Source: JACCYJ01 sp038198775 (GTDB taxonomy: Bacteria; Actinomycetota; Actinomycetes; Propionibacteriales; Nocardioidaceae). Taken from it: a stretch of DNA of 16,710 bases. The stretch lies in NCBI GenBank assembly GCA_038198775.1, contig JBBPZV010000030.1, positions 1-16,710 of the forward strand, in the 5' to 3' direction. Positions 1 through 6,086 of the stretch are shown in pieces; position 1 is the stretch's first letter; each line of letters opens with the position of its first letter. Under the pieces are notes generated by a model. The model saw only the letters and a list, made by a program, of their open reading frames with translations, was not told the DNA's origin and did no database searches. The position numbers were made by a program, and so were the translations under genes.

Positions 1-241
1 AGCCATCGCAACTCATCCCGGCGAACCAGAACGCGTGCACCTGCTTCAACGGCCCGAAGTCCATCGAGCCCTGAGCGGCATCATCGGCGAGCATGTGCTC
101 GGTCATCATCCCGGAGGGCATGCCGAACGCCCCGAGATGGCTGGTGTCGTGGAATTGCGTGACTGGACCGAGCACGTCCAGCAGCTCCTGGGCAGGCGCT
201 CGCGCCTCGCGCTGTGGGCTCCTGGTGTTGCGATCCGCCAT
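1..241 (-). CDS. [NiFe]-hydrogenase small subunit, N-terminal part (runs off left edge)
   Basis: Reading the minus strand from the ATG at 241-239 gives 80 open codons to the edge. The start is supported by a GGGAG ribosome site (plus-strand 248-252) six bases upstream. Residues 70-80 read HAFWFAGMSCDG. This matches the N-terminal motif of [NiFe]-hydrogenase small subunits (W-x-x-G-x-S-C-x-x-C), where the two cysteines bind the proximal [4Fe-4S] cluster. The next codon begins with T, so it can be the second Cys but cannot be the Asp found in some oxygen-tolerant actinobacterial enzymes. No Tat signal precedes the motif, so a cytoplasmic enzyme is likely. About 68 residues, including a Met/His-rich stretch (GMPSGMMTEHM), precede the motif. 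Other NuoB-fold proteins are possible because only the N-terminus is visible. Confidence 0.7.
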   Translation of the reverse strand, partial: MADRNTRSPQREARAPAQELLDVLGPVTQFHDTSHLGAFGMPSGMMTEHMLADDAAQGSMDFGPLKQVHAFWFAGMSCDG

Positions 242-367
242 CTGCTGCTCCCGCGCCGGCAATCCCGTTGTGCAGTGCCTCACATGCGTTCTAGGTGCAC
301 CATACACATACCCGGTGTTTCCGGTGTACGTTCAGCACGTCCGTTCCGCACATGCCTTGGAGGGCCT
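242..367. promoter_or_regulatory. Divergent intergenic region between hydrogenase gene and accessory operon
   Basis: These 126 bases separate two divergent starts, so both promoters should lie here. It holds a perfect palindrome GGTGCACC (294-301) and a direct repeat CCGGTGT-TT-CCGGTGT (312-327), either of which could bind a regulator such as the PadR encoded downstream. No convincing -35/-10 pair is visible. The ribosome sites are GGAGGG at 359-364 for the rightward gene and GGGAG (complement of 248-252) for the leftward gene. Confidence 0.45.
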
Positions 368-619
368 GTGAACGGTTGGGTACTCGGCTATTTCATCGGC
401 GCGGTCGTGGTGGTCATCGTGGTGGTCGCCCTGCTGCTGATGATCCGCGGCGCGCAACGAACGGCGACCAAGGCCGAGGCGATTCTTGCCGGTCTCAACG
501 ACACCCGGGACCGCACTCAGGGGCTGTGGCAACTCGAGGCCACGGTCGGGACGGCTGAGCGCATCGTCGCCGCCGCCACCGACGCCCGGCTCAGCCTCAC
601 GCCCGGTGGTCGGTCATGA
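368..619 (+). CDS. Small one-helix membrane protein A (83 aa), hypothetical
   Basis: The GTG start at 368 follows GGAGGG at 359-364. Residues 7-26 form one strongly hydrophobic helix rich in Val (YFIGAVVVVIVVVALLLMI). A basic stop (RGAQR) and about 50 residues of predicted amphipathic helix follow. I recognise no family. The stop overlaps the next start (ATGA, 616-619), so it is translationally coupled to the following gene. Its shape (an N-terminal anchor plus a cytoplasmic helix) is shared with the next two genes. A tethering or scaffold role beside the divergent hydrogenase is a guess from context. Confidence 0.75.
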   Translation: MNGWVLGYFIGAVVVVIVVVALLLMIRGAQRTATKAEAILAGLNDTRDRTQGLWQLEATVGTAERIVAAATDARLSLTPGGRS

Positions 620-897
620 GCGGCCACGGCTACTGGTCCGTGGCGCTCGGGCTCGGATTGGTCGTCGCTGTGGTGGCAGTCGTCCTGCTCGAGGTCTTCC
701 TGCGCCAGGTCCATCGGATCGAGCGCGGCGCCGGACTGGTCTGGACCGCCGGCAAGCAGGTCGCGCGCAACACCGCCACCACCTGGCTGCTGCCGGAGAC
801 GTCCGCGCGCCTGGATGCCCTCACCGGGGAGGCGATGCTGCACGTCGCCCTGCTCACGCCGCCCCCGGCCAGCACGACGAGGCGCGCAGCCAGATGA
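616..897 (+). CDS. Small one-helix membrane protein B (93 aa), hypothetical
   Basis: The ATG at 616 overlaps the preceding stop by four bases, and its own stop overlaps the next start the same way (894-897). Residues 7-29 are one membrane helix (WSVALGLGLVVAVVAVVLLE). They are followed by a charged helix (RQVHRIERG) and a segment with the unusual string NTATTWLLPE around residues 52-61. I do not recognise the family. Because it lies between proteins A and C with matching topology, the three may work as one membrane assembly. Confidence 0.75.
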   Translation: MSGHGYWSVALGLGLVVAVVAVVLLEVFLRQVHRIERGAGLVWTAGKQVARNTATTWLLPETSARLDALTGEAMLHVALLTPPPASTTRRAAR

Positions 898-1175
898 CCG
901 CACTCCTGGTCTCCCTCACGATCGTGGAGATCGTGCTGGTCGTCGTCGTCCTCGTGTACTACTTGTGCCGCATCGCGGGTTCGCTGCGCCGGACCTCGAC
1001 GTTGCTGGGCAAGGTCGCTTTCGGCGTGCGGGCCATCGAGACGCAGACCAATGTCATCGGCCCCTCCGTGCTCGTCGTCAACGAGCAGCTCACCGTCATC
1101 GCGGCCGCCCTGGACGATCTCGCCGCTCTGGCCAACGCGGCGGCGGGTCCGGAGCCGATCGGTCGGCGGCGCTGA
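894..1175 (+). CDS. Small one-helix membrane protein C (93 aa), hypothetical
   Basis: The ATG at 894 overlaps the preceding stop. Residues 3-24 are one membrane helix (ALLVSLTIVEIVLVVVVLVY), followed by a basic patch (RIAGSLRRT) and a long helical region ending in an Ala-rich tail. The tail has heptad-like spacing of Leu, Ile and Val, consistent with coiled-coil pairing, perhaps with protein A, which has a similar layout. The stop lies three bases before the start of the next gene. The family is unknown to me. Confidence 0.75.
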   Translation: MTALLVSLTIVEIVLVVVVLVYYLCRIAGSLRRTSTLLGKVAFGVRAIETQTNVIGPSVLVVNEQLTVIAAALDDLAALANAAAGPEPIGRRR

Positions 1176-1177
1176 GG

Positions 1178-1561
1178 ATGGACGAGCTGCATCCCCCGAA
1201 GTCCGAGTCGTTGCGATCGATGTACTGGCGCAGCGAAATCCTTCAGGTCATGTACTGGCTACGCGGCGAAGGTCTGGGTGAGGTGGTCGACGCAACGCTG
1301 CTCGAACGCTTCCTCGGCGTCGATGCCTGCGTCGGGGTCGGCTACCTCGACCACATGGTGGTCGACGGCTATCTCGAGCCGGCGCCCGGCGGTTACGTGA
1401 TGTCCGAATCTGGGCTGGCCGAGGGCAAGACCGAGTTCGCGCTCAGTTTTGCCGACCTCACCCGCCCTACCCACGGTGAGTGCAGCGCCGACTGCTGGTG
1501 CCAGAGCTCCGTGGAAGAGGCGATCGCCTGCGCTGCCGAGCGCGGCCCGAGGCCGGGATGA
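1178..1561 (+). CDS. Small protein with Cys-rich C-terminal motif (127 aa), hypothetical
   Basis: The ATG at 1178 lies three bases after the previous stop, and the stop overlaps the PadR start (ATGA, 1558-1561). Residues 17-85 look like a small winged-helix type fold: helices around RSEILQVMYWL and LLERFL, then a wing-like LEPAPGGYVMSESG. Residues 99-108 carry HGECSADCWC, with H99, C102, C106 and C108 in an H-x2-C-x3-C-x-C pattern, a plausible metal or Fe-S site; C118 follows. I recognise no named family. The motif and operon suggest a metal-linked accessory or sensor protein for the neighbouring hydrogenase. That is inference. Confidence 0.75.
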   Translation: MDELHPPKSESLRSMYWRSEILQVMYWLRGEGLGEVVDATLLERFLGVDACVGVGYLDHMVVDGYLEPAPGGYVMSESGLAEGKTEFALSFADLTRPTHGECSADCWCQSSVEEAIACAAERGPRPG

Positions 1562-1932
1562 CCAGCAGCGCCGCCGATGACTTCGCCGTCGGGCTGCCGC
1601 GCAACTATCTGCGACCGTGCCTGCTGCTGCTGCTGGCGGAAGGGACTTCGCACGGGTATGAGCTCCTCGACCAGATCGGTGCGCTCGGCCTGGAAAAGGT
1701 GGACCCGGGTGGTCTCTACCGCTCGTTGCGGGCCATGGATGAAGAGGGCCTCGTGCGGTCCTCCTGGGAGCCGTCGGTCTCGGGACCTGCTCGACGGACC
1801 TACGAGCTCACCGACGACGGTCGTGAATGGCTGCATGTCGTCGCCGGCACACTCGGCGAGGTCGCGCGGTCGCTCGCCGTCTACCGCCGCCGCTACCAGC
1901 AGGTCACCGATGAGCAGCGCGTGATCCGTTGA
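1558..1932 (+). CDS. PadR-family transcriptional regulator
   Basis: This 124-residue winged-helix regulator shows the PadR hallmarks: LLLLLAEGTSHGYEL at 22-36, the recognition-helix region GGLYRSLRAMDEEGLV at 51-66, and the wing GPARRTYELTDDGREWL at 76-92. The C-terminal helix (residues 93-117), used for dimerisation in the family, is short, as in PadR-s1 proteins. It is coupled to both neighbours by four-base overlaps, so it is probably autoregulated with the operon. The 242-367 region is its likeliest target. The ligand is unknown. Confidence 0.9.
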   Translation: MTSSAADDFAVGLPRNYLRPCLLLLLAEGTSHGYELLDQIGALGLEKVDPGGLYRSLRAMDEEGLVRSSWEPSVSGPARRTYELTDDGREWLHVVAGTLGEVARSLAVYRRRYQQVTDEQRVIR

Positions 1933-2699
1933 GGCTGGCGATTGCGGGCAAGGGCGGCGCCGGGAAGACCACAATCAGCGCCACTCTTTGCCGACTCGCC
2001 GCACGCCAGGGGGCAGCGGTCGTCGCGATCGACGCCGACGCCAACCCGAACCTGTCGGCAGCGCTGGGCATTTCGCCCGAGAATGCGGTCGGGCTGCGCG
2101 CTGTCTCCCCTTCGCTGGTCTCCCGCCGGAGAGGAGGTCAAGGTTTGACGCAGCCCATCGACGATGTCCTGGCCGATCACGCCCTCGCCGCGCCGGACGG
2201 CGTACGCCTGGTCGGGATGGGGTCACCGGCTCATGCCGACGAGGGCTGCCTGTGTTCCGCGCACGCGGTCGTTTCCTCGCTGCTCGAAGACCTGGGCGGT
2301 CCCGACCGCTACGTGGTCGTCGACATGGAGGCTTCGCCCGAGCACCTGAGCCGTGGGACCGTCCGGCACGTCGACGCGATCTGCTTGGTCGCCGAGCCCT
2401 ACTACCGGTCACTGGAGACCGTACGACGCATGAGCGCGCTCGTCGCGGAGCTCCCGGTGCAGCGGGTGGCGGTGGTGGCGAACAAGGTGCGCTCCGCGGC
2501 TGACGAGCGAGCCATCGCCGAGTTCTGCGAGCGGCACGGGTTGGCTCTGGCCGGCGTGGTGCCGTGGAGCGACGAGGTCGTCGCCGCGGACCGGGCGCGG
2601 GTCCCAGTCGTCGACTGGTCAGCGGCGCGAGAGGTGGTTGCCGCCGTGGCTGCACTATCTGACGTGCTGCGGGCGCCGGTCTCCGCGCACGTCGGCTGA
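1929..2699 (+). CDS. CooC-type nickel-insertion ATPase (MinD/ParA superfamily)
   Basis: The TTG at 1929 overlaps the PadR stop and gives 256 residues, the usual CooC length. The deviant Walker A is at 7-15 (GKGGAGKTT) with the signature Lys8. The switch I region is at 34-43 (IDADANPNLS), and Walker B is VVVDMEAS at 129-136. C107 and C109 form a CxC motif (EGCLCS); in CooC this pair binds Ni at the dimer interface. CooC proteins use ATP to load nickel into carbon monoxide dehydrogenase. No CODH gene is visible here, and the nearest candidate client is the divergent hydrogenase. It ends the operon, and IS debris starts about 25 bases later. Confidence 0.85.
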   Translation: MRLAIAGKGGAGKTTISATLCRLAARQGAAVVAIDADANPNLSAALGISPENAVGLRAVSPSLVSRRRGGQGLTQPIDDVLADHALAAPDGVRLVGMGSPAHADEGCLCSAHAVVSSLLEDLGGPDRYVVVDMEASPEHLSRGTVRHVDAICLVAEPYYRSLETVRRMSALVAELPVQRVAVVANKVRSAADERAIAEFCERHGLALAGVVPWSDEVVAADRARVPVVDWSAAREVVAAVAALSDVLRAPVSAHVG

Positions 2700-2723
2700 G
2701 ATCCGAGCCGACGGCGAGTGTCG

Positions 2724-2975
2724 TCACCGCCGTGGAAGAACCGTCACTTCAGCGAGCCGACGCCATGGGCGATCACGAGTGCCGTTGCGCTGCGTCGTGC
2801 GAGCCGCGGTGCGCTCATGCGCAGCGGCGCCAATCTGGGCAGTCGCCTCGGCATGGGCCACAGCCTGAAGCATCCCGCACAGGAGCCGGCGTAGGAGCAC
2901 ACCACCGTCTGCGGTGCTCAGCATCTCGATCATCTCGAGCAAGGCAGAATCGTTCAGGGCCACCGCGTTGATCAT
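2724..2975 (-). pseudogene. IS256-family (mutator) transposase, 5' fragment
   Basis: The minus-strand frame from 2975 begins with a typical IS256-family N-terminus: SALLEMIEMLSTADG, then LQAVAHAEATAQIGA, then HERTAARTTQRNGTRDRP. Similarity stops near 2763, followed by about a dozen unrelated residues and a stop. Intact family members run to roughly 400 residues with a DDE catalytic domain, all of which is missing, so it cannot transpose by itself. The break lies next to the cooC-like gene, suggesting that a deletion or insertion joined the two. Confidence 0.85.
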
Positions 2976-3361
2976 TCTTCCGTGAGTTCATCGGTCGGTT
3001 CTCCCAGAGACTCACGCGATGGCCCCTCAACGTCCCGGACCGACACGAGCCGGCGGACGATTACGACAAAGAGTTACACCACCCCAGGGGACGCGGCCCG
3101 CCTGGCATGTTCCACGGTCGACGTGTTCGGCGGCCACACCCAGCGTCGGCGTGGATCGACCACCGAGCGTGATCGAAAGGCCCTCGGCCAAAAGAGCTTC
3201 GGGCTGCAGAAGGCGCCGATGAACTGCTGAGAGGTGCGTCGACGTCGAGGGGCTCGGCCTCGGTCCACAGCCGGTGGAGGATCGTGCACGCCCCGTCGAG
3301 GCGGCCGACGGCGTATGTTGCGTCGTGCAGCGCTTGAACCTGTTGGGGGGCGGCGCCAGCA

Positions 3362-3388
3362 GTCTTGCCCGTATCGCACGGGCAAGAC
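3362..3388. repeat. Perfect 11-bp inverted repeat (hairpin)
   Basis: GTCTTGCCCGT at 3362-3372 and ACGGGCAAGAC at 3378-3388 are perfectly complementary across a five-base loop (ATCGC). No T-run follows on either strand, so it is not a textbook intrinsic terminator. It could be a U-less terminator, an IS end structure or a protein-binding site. Confidence 0.8.
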
Positions 3389-3421
3389 GAGTGGTAACCA
3401 AATCGGGCAGGGGAGGGGGAT

Positions 3422-3437
3422 CCGCCCTGTCGGGCGG
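3422..3437. repeat. Short GC inverted repeat
   Basis: CCGCCC at 3422-3427 pairs with GGGCGG at 3432-3437 over a TGTC loop. It lies 33 bases after the larger hairpin. It is short and GC-only, so it could occur by chance in this composition. Confidence 0.5.
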
Positions 3438-3861
3438 TGGGTGGGGTGATGGCGAAGGCCGTCCCTACACGTTACGGCCAAGGTCGCTACCGACCGAGCG
3501 AAGCGAGGCGCCGGCCGCAAGCGCCACAGAGTCCCGTCTCTGATCCTCGGCCGTTTGGCCCTTCGCGCGCACACCTGCGGCAACGGGCGACGTCCCGGGG
3601 GTCGAGTCAGGCGATCGAGGTGATCAGGACCGTCGCAGGGTTCTCTGACACGCAGAGGCAGCCGGGGTGGCCGCGCAACGGGATGGGGTGACGCGCGGTG
3701 GACGTCGTCGTGAGATGCACCTGCGTTGGGTCACGGAGCAAGATGTGGTGTTCGTGTCGACGTCGCCTGAAAACTGACCCCGTGTCTGCGCTGTTGACAC
3801 TGACTTCGTCGCGGCTGCTCCCACCCTTCCTGGCGATCCCCAGGTCAGGCTGCGGCCAGCT

Positions 3862-3889
3862 TCGCCCGACCGCTACGACGGTCGGGCGA
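3862..3889. repeat. Perfect 11-bp inverted repeat (hairpin)
   Basis: TCGCCCGACCG at 3862-3872 and CGGTCGGGCGA at 3879-3889 pair perfectly across a six-base loop (CTACGA). No T-run follows. It lies about 85 bases before the tRNA remnant and about 230 bases before the arsR-nuo operon. It may insulate that operon from upstream transcription as a U-less terminator. Confidence 0.75.
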
Positions 3890-3972
3890 TGAAGGTCTCT
3901 CACCTCCATCCAGAACTGCAGCGCCTCGTGGCGCACCACAAAGAATCTGACAGACCCACCCCGATACCTTGC

Positions 3973-4013
3973 CTGGGGTCAAGGGGTCGCAGGTGCAATC
4001 CTGTCGTCCCGAC
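3973..4013 (+). pseudogene. Degraded 3' half of tRNA-Pro(GGG); possible integration scar (att)
   Basis: The sequence GGGGTCAAGGGGTCGCAGG continues through a damaged T-loop to AATCCTGTCGTCCCGAC. This matches, from memory, the anticodon-to-3' end of the common actinobacterial tRNA-Pro(GGG), with one G missing in the anticodon loop and a substitution plus a one-base deletion in the T-loop. No 5' half precedes it and no CCA follows (CAG instead). A tRNA 3' end without the rest is the usual leftover of tyrosine-recombinase integration. The gene cannot make a working tRNA. Confidence 0.65.
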
Positions 4014-4052
4014 AGTAAAGCGCAGCTCAGACGGGTGTCGGCCAATGCGGTC

Positions 4053-4074
4053 GGTACCCATGGCCTGGGTATCC
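4053..4074. promoter_or_regulatory. Operator-like imperfect palindrome upstream of arsR
   Basis: GGTACCCA at 4053-4060 and TGGGTATC at 4066-4073 are inverted repeats with one mismatch and a five-base spacer. They lie about 35 bases upstream of the proposed -10 box. The size and position suit an ArsR-family dimer or another regulator. No footprint data exist here, so the role is inferred. Confidence 0.35.
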
Positions 4075-4108
4075 GCGCGGTCGTCCGGGTGGTGGGCCTC
4101 AGCCGTTG

Positions 4109-4114
4109 TAGGGT
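4109..4114 (+). promoter_or_regulatory. -10 box for a probably leaderless arsR-nuo transcript
   Basis: TAGGGT fits the actinobacterial TANNNT -10 consensus. It ends six bases before the GTG start at 4121, the spacing that puts transcription start on the start codon itself. No Shine-Dalgarno sequence precedes that GTG, which agrees with leaderless translation, common in actinobacteria. No clear -35 is seen. Confidence 0.5.
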
Positions 4115-4120
4115 GCCGCC

Positions 4121-4510
4121 GTGGGTGATGACGTCAGTGCTCATCAGCATCCGGTTGAGCCGGCCCGGGTCGCGCTGGCCCGCGCTGCTCTGCCTTCGGG
4201 CGAGGCGGCGGTTGAGATCACGGCCCGGCTGTCGTTGGTGGCGGAGGTCACCCGGCTGCTGATCTTGCTGGCCCTTCGCGCGGCGGGGGAGTTGTGCGTC
4301 TGCGACCTTGCGTTGGCGGTTCAGCTCAGTGATGACGCGGTGGGCTATGCGCTGCGCATGCTGCGCACTGCCGGTCTGGTGGTGTTCAGGAAGGAAGGCA
4401 GGGTCGTCTATTACCGGCTTGCTGAGGGCTTCCCGGCGCCGTTACTTGACCACTGCGTCCCGATGCTGGTCGGACCGGTGCGGTCAAACGACGAGGACGG
4501 GACGCGGTGA
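4121..4510 (+). CDS. ArsR/SmtB-family metal or thiol-responsive repressor
   Basis: This 129-residue winged-helix protein starts at GTG 4121. Residues 36-55 hold the first helices (RLSLVAEVTRLLILLALRAA). ELCVCDL at 57-63 carries C59 and C61, the CxC pair used by ArsR for As(III) and by CadC for Cd/Pb. The recognition helix is LSDDAVGYALRMLRTAGLV at 69-87, and the beta wing is FRKEGRVVYYRL at 89-100. H111 and C112 in the last helix might add ligands. Its stop overlaps the nuoA start (GTGA), so it is the first gene of the complex I-like operon. By family habit it should repress its own operon until a soft metal, a thiol oxidant or a persulfide releases it. Confidence 0.92.
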   Translation: MGDDVSAHQHPVEPARVALARAALPSGEAAVEITARLSLVAEVTRLLILLALRAAGELCVCDLALAVQLSDDAVGYALRMLRTAGLVVFRKEGRVVYYRLAEGFPAPLLDHCVPMLVGPVRSNDEDGTR

Positions 4511-4857
4511 GCGGATTCGGTGCGGTTCTGGTGTTGCTCGGGCTACTGGCGCTGGTCTTCGGGGGCCTTTACGGCACGGCGAAGCTGCTGAGCGTCGGCT
4601 CCTCGCCGCTGTCGGTGGAACCGTTCACGGGTGGTTTGCCCCCGGTCGAGCACGCCGTGAGCCGCTACCACGTCCGTTGGTATGCGGTCACGATGCTGTT
4701 CCTCGCCTTCGACATGGAGATGATCTTCATGTATCCGTGGACACGGGTGATCACGGTGATGGGTCCCAGCGCCGTGACCGAGATGTTCACCTTTCTTGTG
4801 GTGCTCCTGGCCGGCGTCGCGTACGCGTGGCGGGAAGGCGCCCTGCGTTGGACCTGA
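4507..4857 (+). CDS. nuoA: NuoA-like subunit of complex I-like membrane arm
   Basis: The GTG at 4507 overlaps the arsR stop, giving 116 residues with the usual three membrane helices (about 5-27, 58-78, 91-109). The NuoA signature is at 53-77, RYHVRWYAVTMLFLAFDMEM followed by IFMYPW, with acidic residues D69 and E71 conserved as in E. coli. In complex I this subunit sits beside NuoH, J and K at the quinone-site end. The first loop reads EPFTGG where most NuoA proteins have a Y-E-S/C-G motif, so the gating cysteine/serine is absent. The gene overlaps the next one by ten bases. Confidence 0.95.
   Translation: MSGFGAVLVLLGLLALVFGGLYGTAKLLSVGSSPLSVEPFTGGLPPVEHAVSRYHVRWYAVTMLFLAFDMEMIFMYPWTRVITVMGPSAVTEMFTFLVVLLAGVAYAWREGALRWT
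4832..4838 (+). promoter_or_regulatory. Ribosome binding site deciding a TTG start at 4848
   Basis: GGGAAGG lies inside the end of nuoA, nine bases before TTG 4848. It favours TTG 4848 over the in-frame GTG at 4827, which has no ribosome site of its own. Confidence 0.55.
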
Positions 4858-6086
4858 CAGCGGCCCTGCTGCGTGCGGGCGCCCAGCGACCGCACGTGCT
4901 GACGGTGACCATGCCGGGCGGAACGGCGGTGCGGCTGGAAGTCGAGGCGGAGCTGCGCCGCCGCGGCTGGCCGGCGGCGATGACACCGGCCGATGCCGAC
5001 GTGCTGCTCGTCCTCGGGCAGATCAATGGGGACCTCGCCGGCGTCTGTGAGGAGATCTGGCGTGAGATGCCGGCGCCACGCACCCGCGCGCACGTGGCCC
5101 GTCCCGGGGAGGCGGCGGCGGCGCTGGACGCCTCGCGGGCCGAACTCGCCGCCGGCACCGGGCAACTGGCGGTGATGGACGCCGGCGTGGCCATGAAGCA
5201 CGGCGGGCATGAGGGCGGTGCACAGCGGCCGGGCGGTGTGGACCGCGCCGACAACGACAACGCCAACGCCAACGTCTCCGACCGGGACATGGGGATGGAG
5301 ATGCCGGCGGGCTTGGCGATGGCCGAGCGGGGGGACGACCGCGATGGCCTCAAGCTCGACCAGCTGCATGTGCCGCTGGGCCCGGTCCTTCCTGACTGGC
5401 CGAGCGGTCTGGTCCTGCACCTGACGCTGCAAGGCGACGTCATCCAGCAGGCCGACGTGAGCGTCTTCGGCTGTGGGGCCGGGGATGGCTCATTCTGGAC
5501 CGAGCCGTGGCGGCGGGCTTGGGCCGAGCCGGTCTCCACCGGACAGGCGGCGCGCCGCCGGCTCGCCGCACACTTGGACAGCCTGGGCCGGTTTCTCGCG
5601 GTTGCCGGCTGGGACGACGCTGCGACTGCGGCCCGCCGGCTCCGCGACGACGTCCTCGCCGCCGCTCCATCCACGCGGCTGGCGCCGGCTGTCAACCGCC
5701 TCACTCGTCGGGTCAGCCGATCCGGGGCGCTGCGGTGGTCGACCGGTGGCCTTGGTGTGTTGACCGCGGCCGACGCGGCAGCCGCCGGGGTGAGCGGCCC
5801 GGCGCTGCGAGCCGTAGGGGACGTCACCGTTCGCTACCGCCGGTGGTGCGCCGAGCTGGTTGCGGCCACGGCTGTCCTCGATGACCGGTCATTGCTAGAC
5901 ACCACGGCATTCCGGCCACCCCGCGGGGAGGTGGGCGGCGCAGAAGCACCGTCGGCGGCGCTGCTCGCGGTCCTGCCTCGGTTGCTGACCGGGTCGGAGT
6001 TCGCCGCGGCCCGGCTTATCGTCGCGAGCCTCGACCCCGACCTCGACGAGCTGAGCGTACCCGGGCAGGGCGGCCATGGTCACTAG
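4848..6086 (+). CDS. Fused, degenerate NuoB/NuoD-like protein without Fe-S cysteines
   Basis: The TTG at 4848 gives 412 residues. Residues 31-85 align with the NuoB core: RRRGWPAAMTPADADVLLVL and EIWREMPAPR match its ADV-hydrophobic-G and MPEPR segments. The CC that should bind cluster N2 is replaced by MPGGTA. Residues 105-160 form a polar linker with HGGHEGG and a Met-rich end. Residues 165-207 resemble the NuoD N-terminus (LHVPLGPVLPDWPSGLVLHL), but the HRGIEK quinone-site motif is lost. Residues 293-325 match a NuoD block (GLGVLTAADAAAAGVSGPAL). Only three scattered cysteines remain (C67, C209, C334), so no [4Fe-4S] site is possible. It may act as a structural cap on the membrane arm. The gene overlaps nuoH by 11 bases. 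Confidence 0.88.
   Translation: MDLTAALLRAGAQRPHVLTVTMPGGTAVRLEVEAELRRRGWPAAMTPADADVLLVLGQINGDLAGVCEEIWREMPAPRTRAHVARPGEAAAALDASRAELAAGTGQLAVMDAGVAMKHGGHEGGAQRPGGVDRADNDNANANVSDRDMGMEMPAGLAMAERGDDRDGLKLDQLHVPLGPVLPDWPSGLVLHLTLQGDVIQQADVSVFGCGAGDGSFWTEPWRRAWAEPVSTGQAARRRLAAHLDSLGRFLAVAGWDDAATAARRLRDDVLAAAPSTRLAPAVNRLTRRVSRSGALRWSTGGLGVLTAADAAAAGVSGPALRAVGDVTVRYRRWCAELVAATAVLDDRSLLDTTAFRPPRGEVGGAEAPSAALLAVLPRLLTGSEFAAARLIVASLDPDLDELSVPGQGGHGH

Larger units (their letters stand above)
2976..3960. other. Gene-free scar region of mobile-element remnants
   Basis: No frame on either strand shows a recognisable intact protein over about 1 kb, although many spurious open frames exist. The part next to the IS256 fragment (about 3070-3110, GAGTTACACCACCCCAGGGG) resembles the non-coding flank of actinobacterial IS256 elements. 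The stretch at 3766-3781 (CCTGAAAACTGACCCC) with a GTGTC/GACAC pair after it resembles termini of IS21-like elements. Both matches are from memory and weak. The region also holds the hairpins listed separately. Confidence 0.5.

Noticed and set aside
35..367. Upstream extension of small membrane protein A
   Set aside because: It lies antisense to the hydrogenase gene, and the GTG at 368 has a GGAGGG site and begins the hydrophobic helix.
3240..3340. Minus-strand string LHDATYAVGRLDGA resembling the N-terminus of Fic-type proteins
   Set aside because: Too short, no further domain downstream and no start; resemblance too weak to annotate.
3766..3800. Possible IS21-type terminus (CCTGAAAACTGACCCC plus GTGTC/GACAC)
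   Set aside because: Match rests on memory of similar ends, with no transposase remnant beside it; kept only as a note in the scar-region entry.
3960..4020. Functional tRNA gene
   Set aside because: No 5' half, a damaged anticodon and T-loop, and no CCA end; treated as a remnant.
4308..4847. Upstream extension of the NuoB/NuoD-like frame by 180 codons
   Set aside because: It runs out of frame through arsR and nuoA, has no domain similarity, and a ribosome site supports the TTG at 4848.
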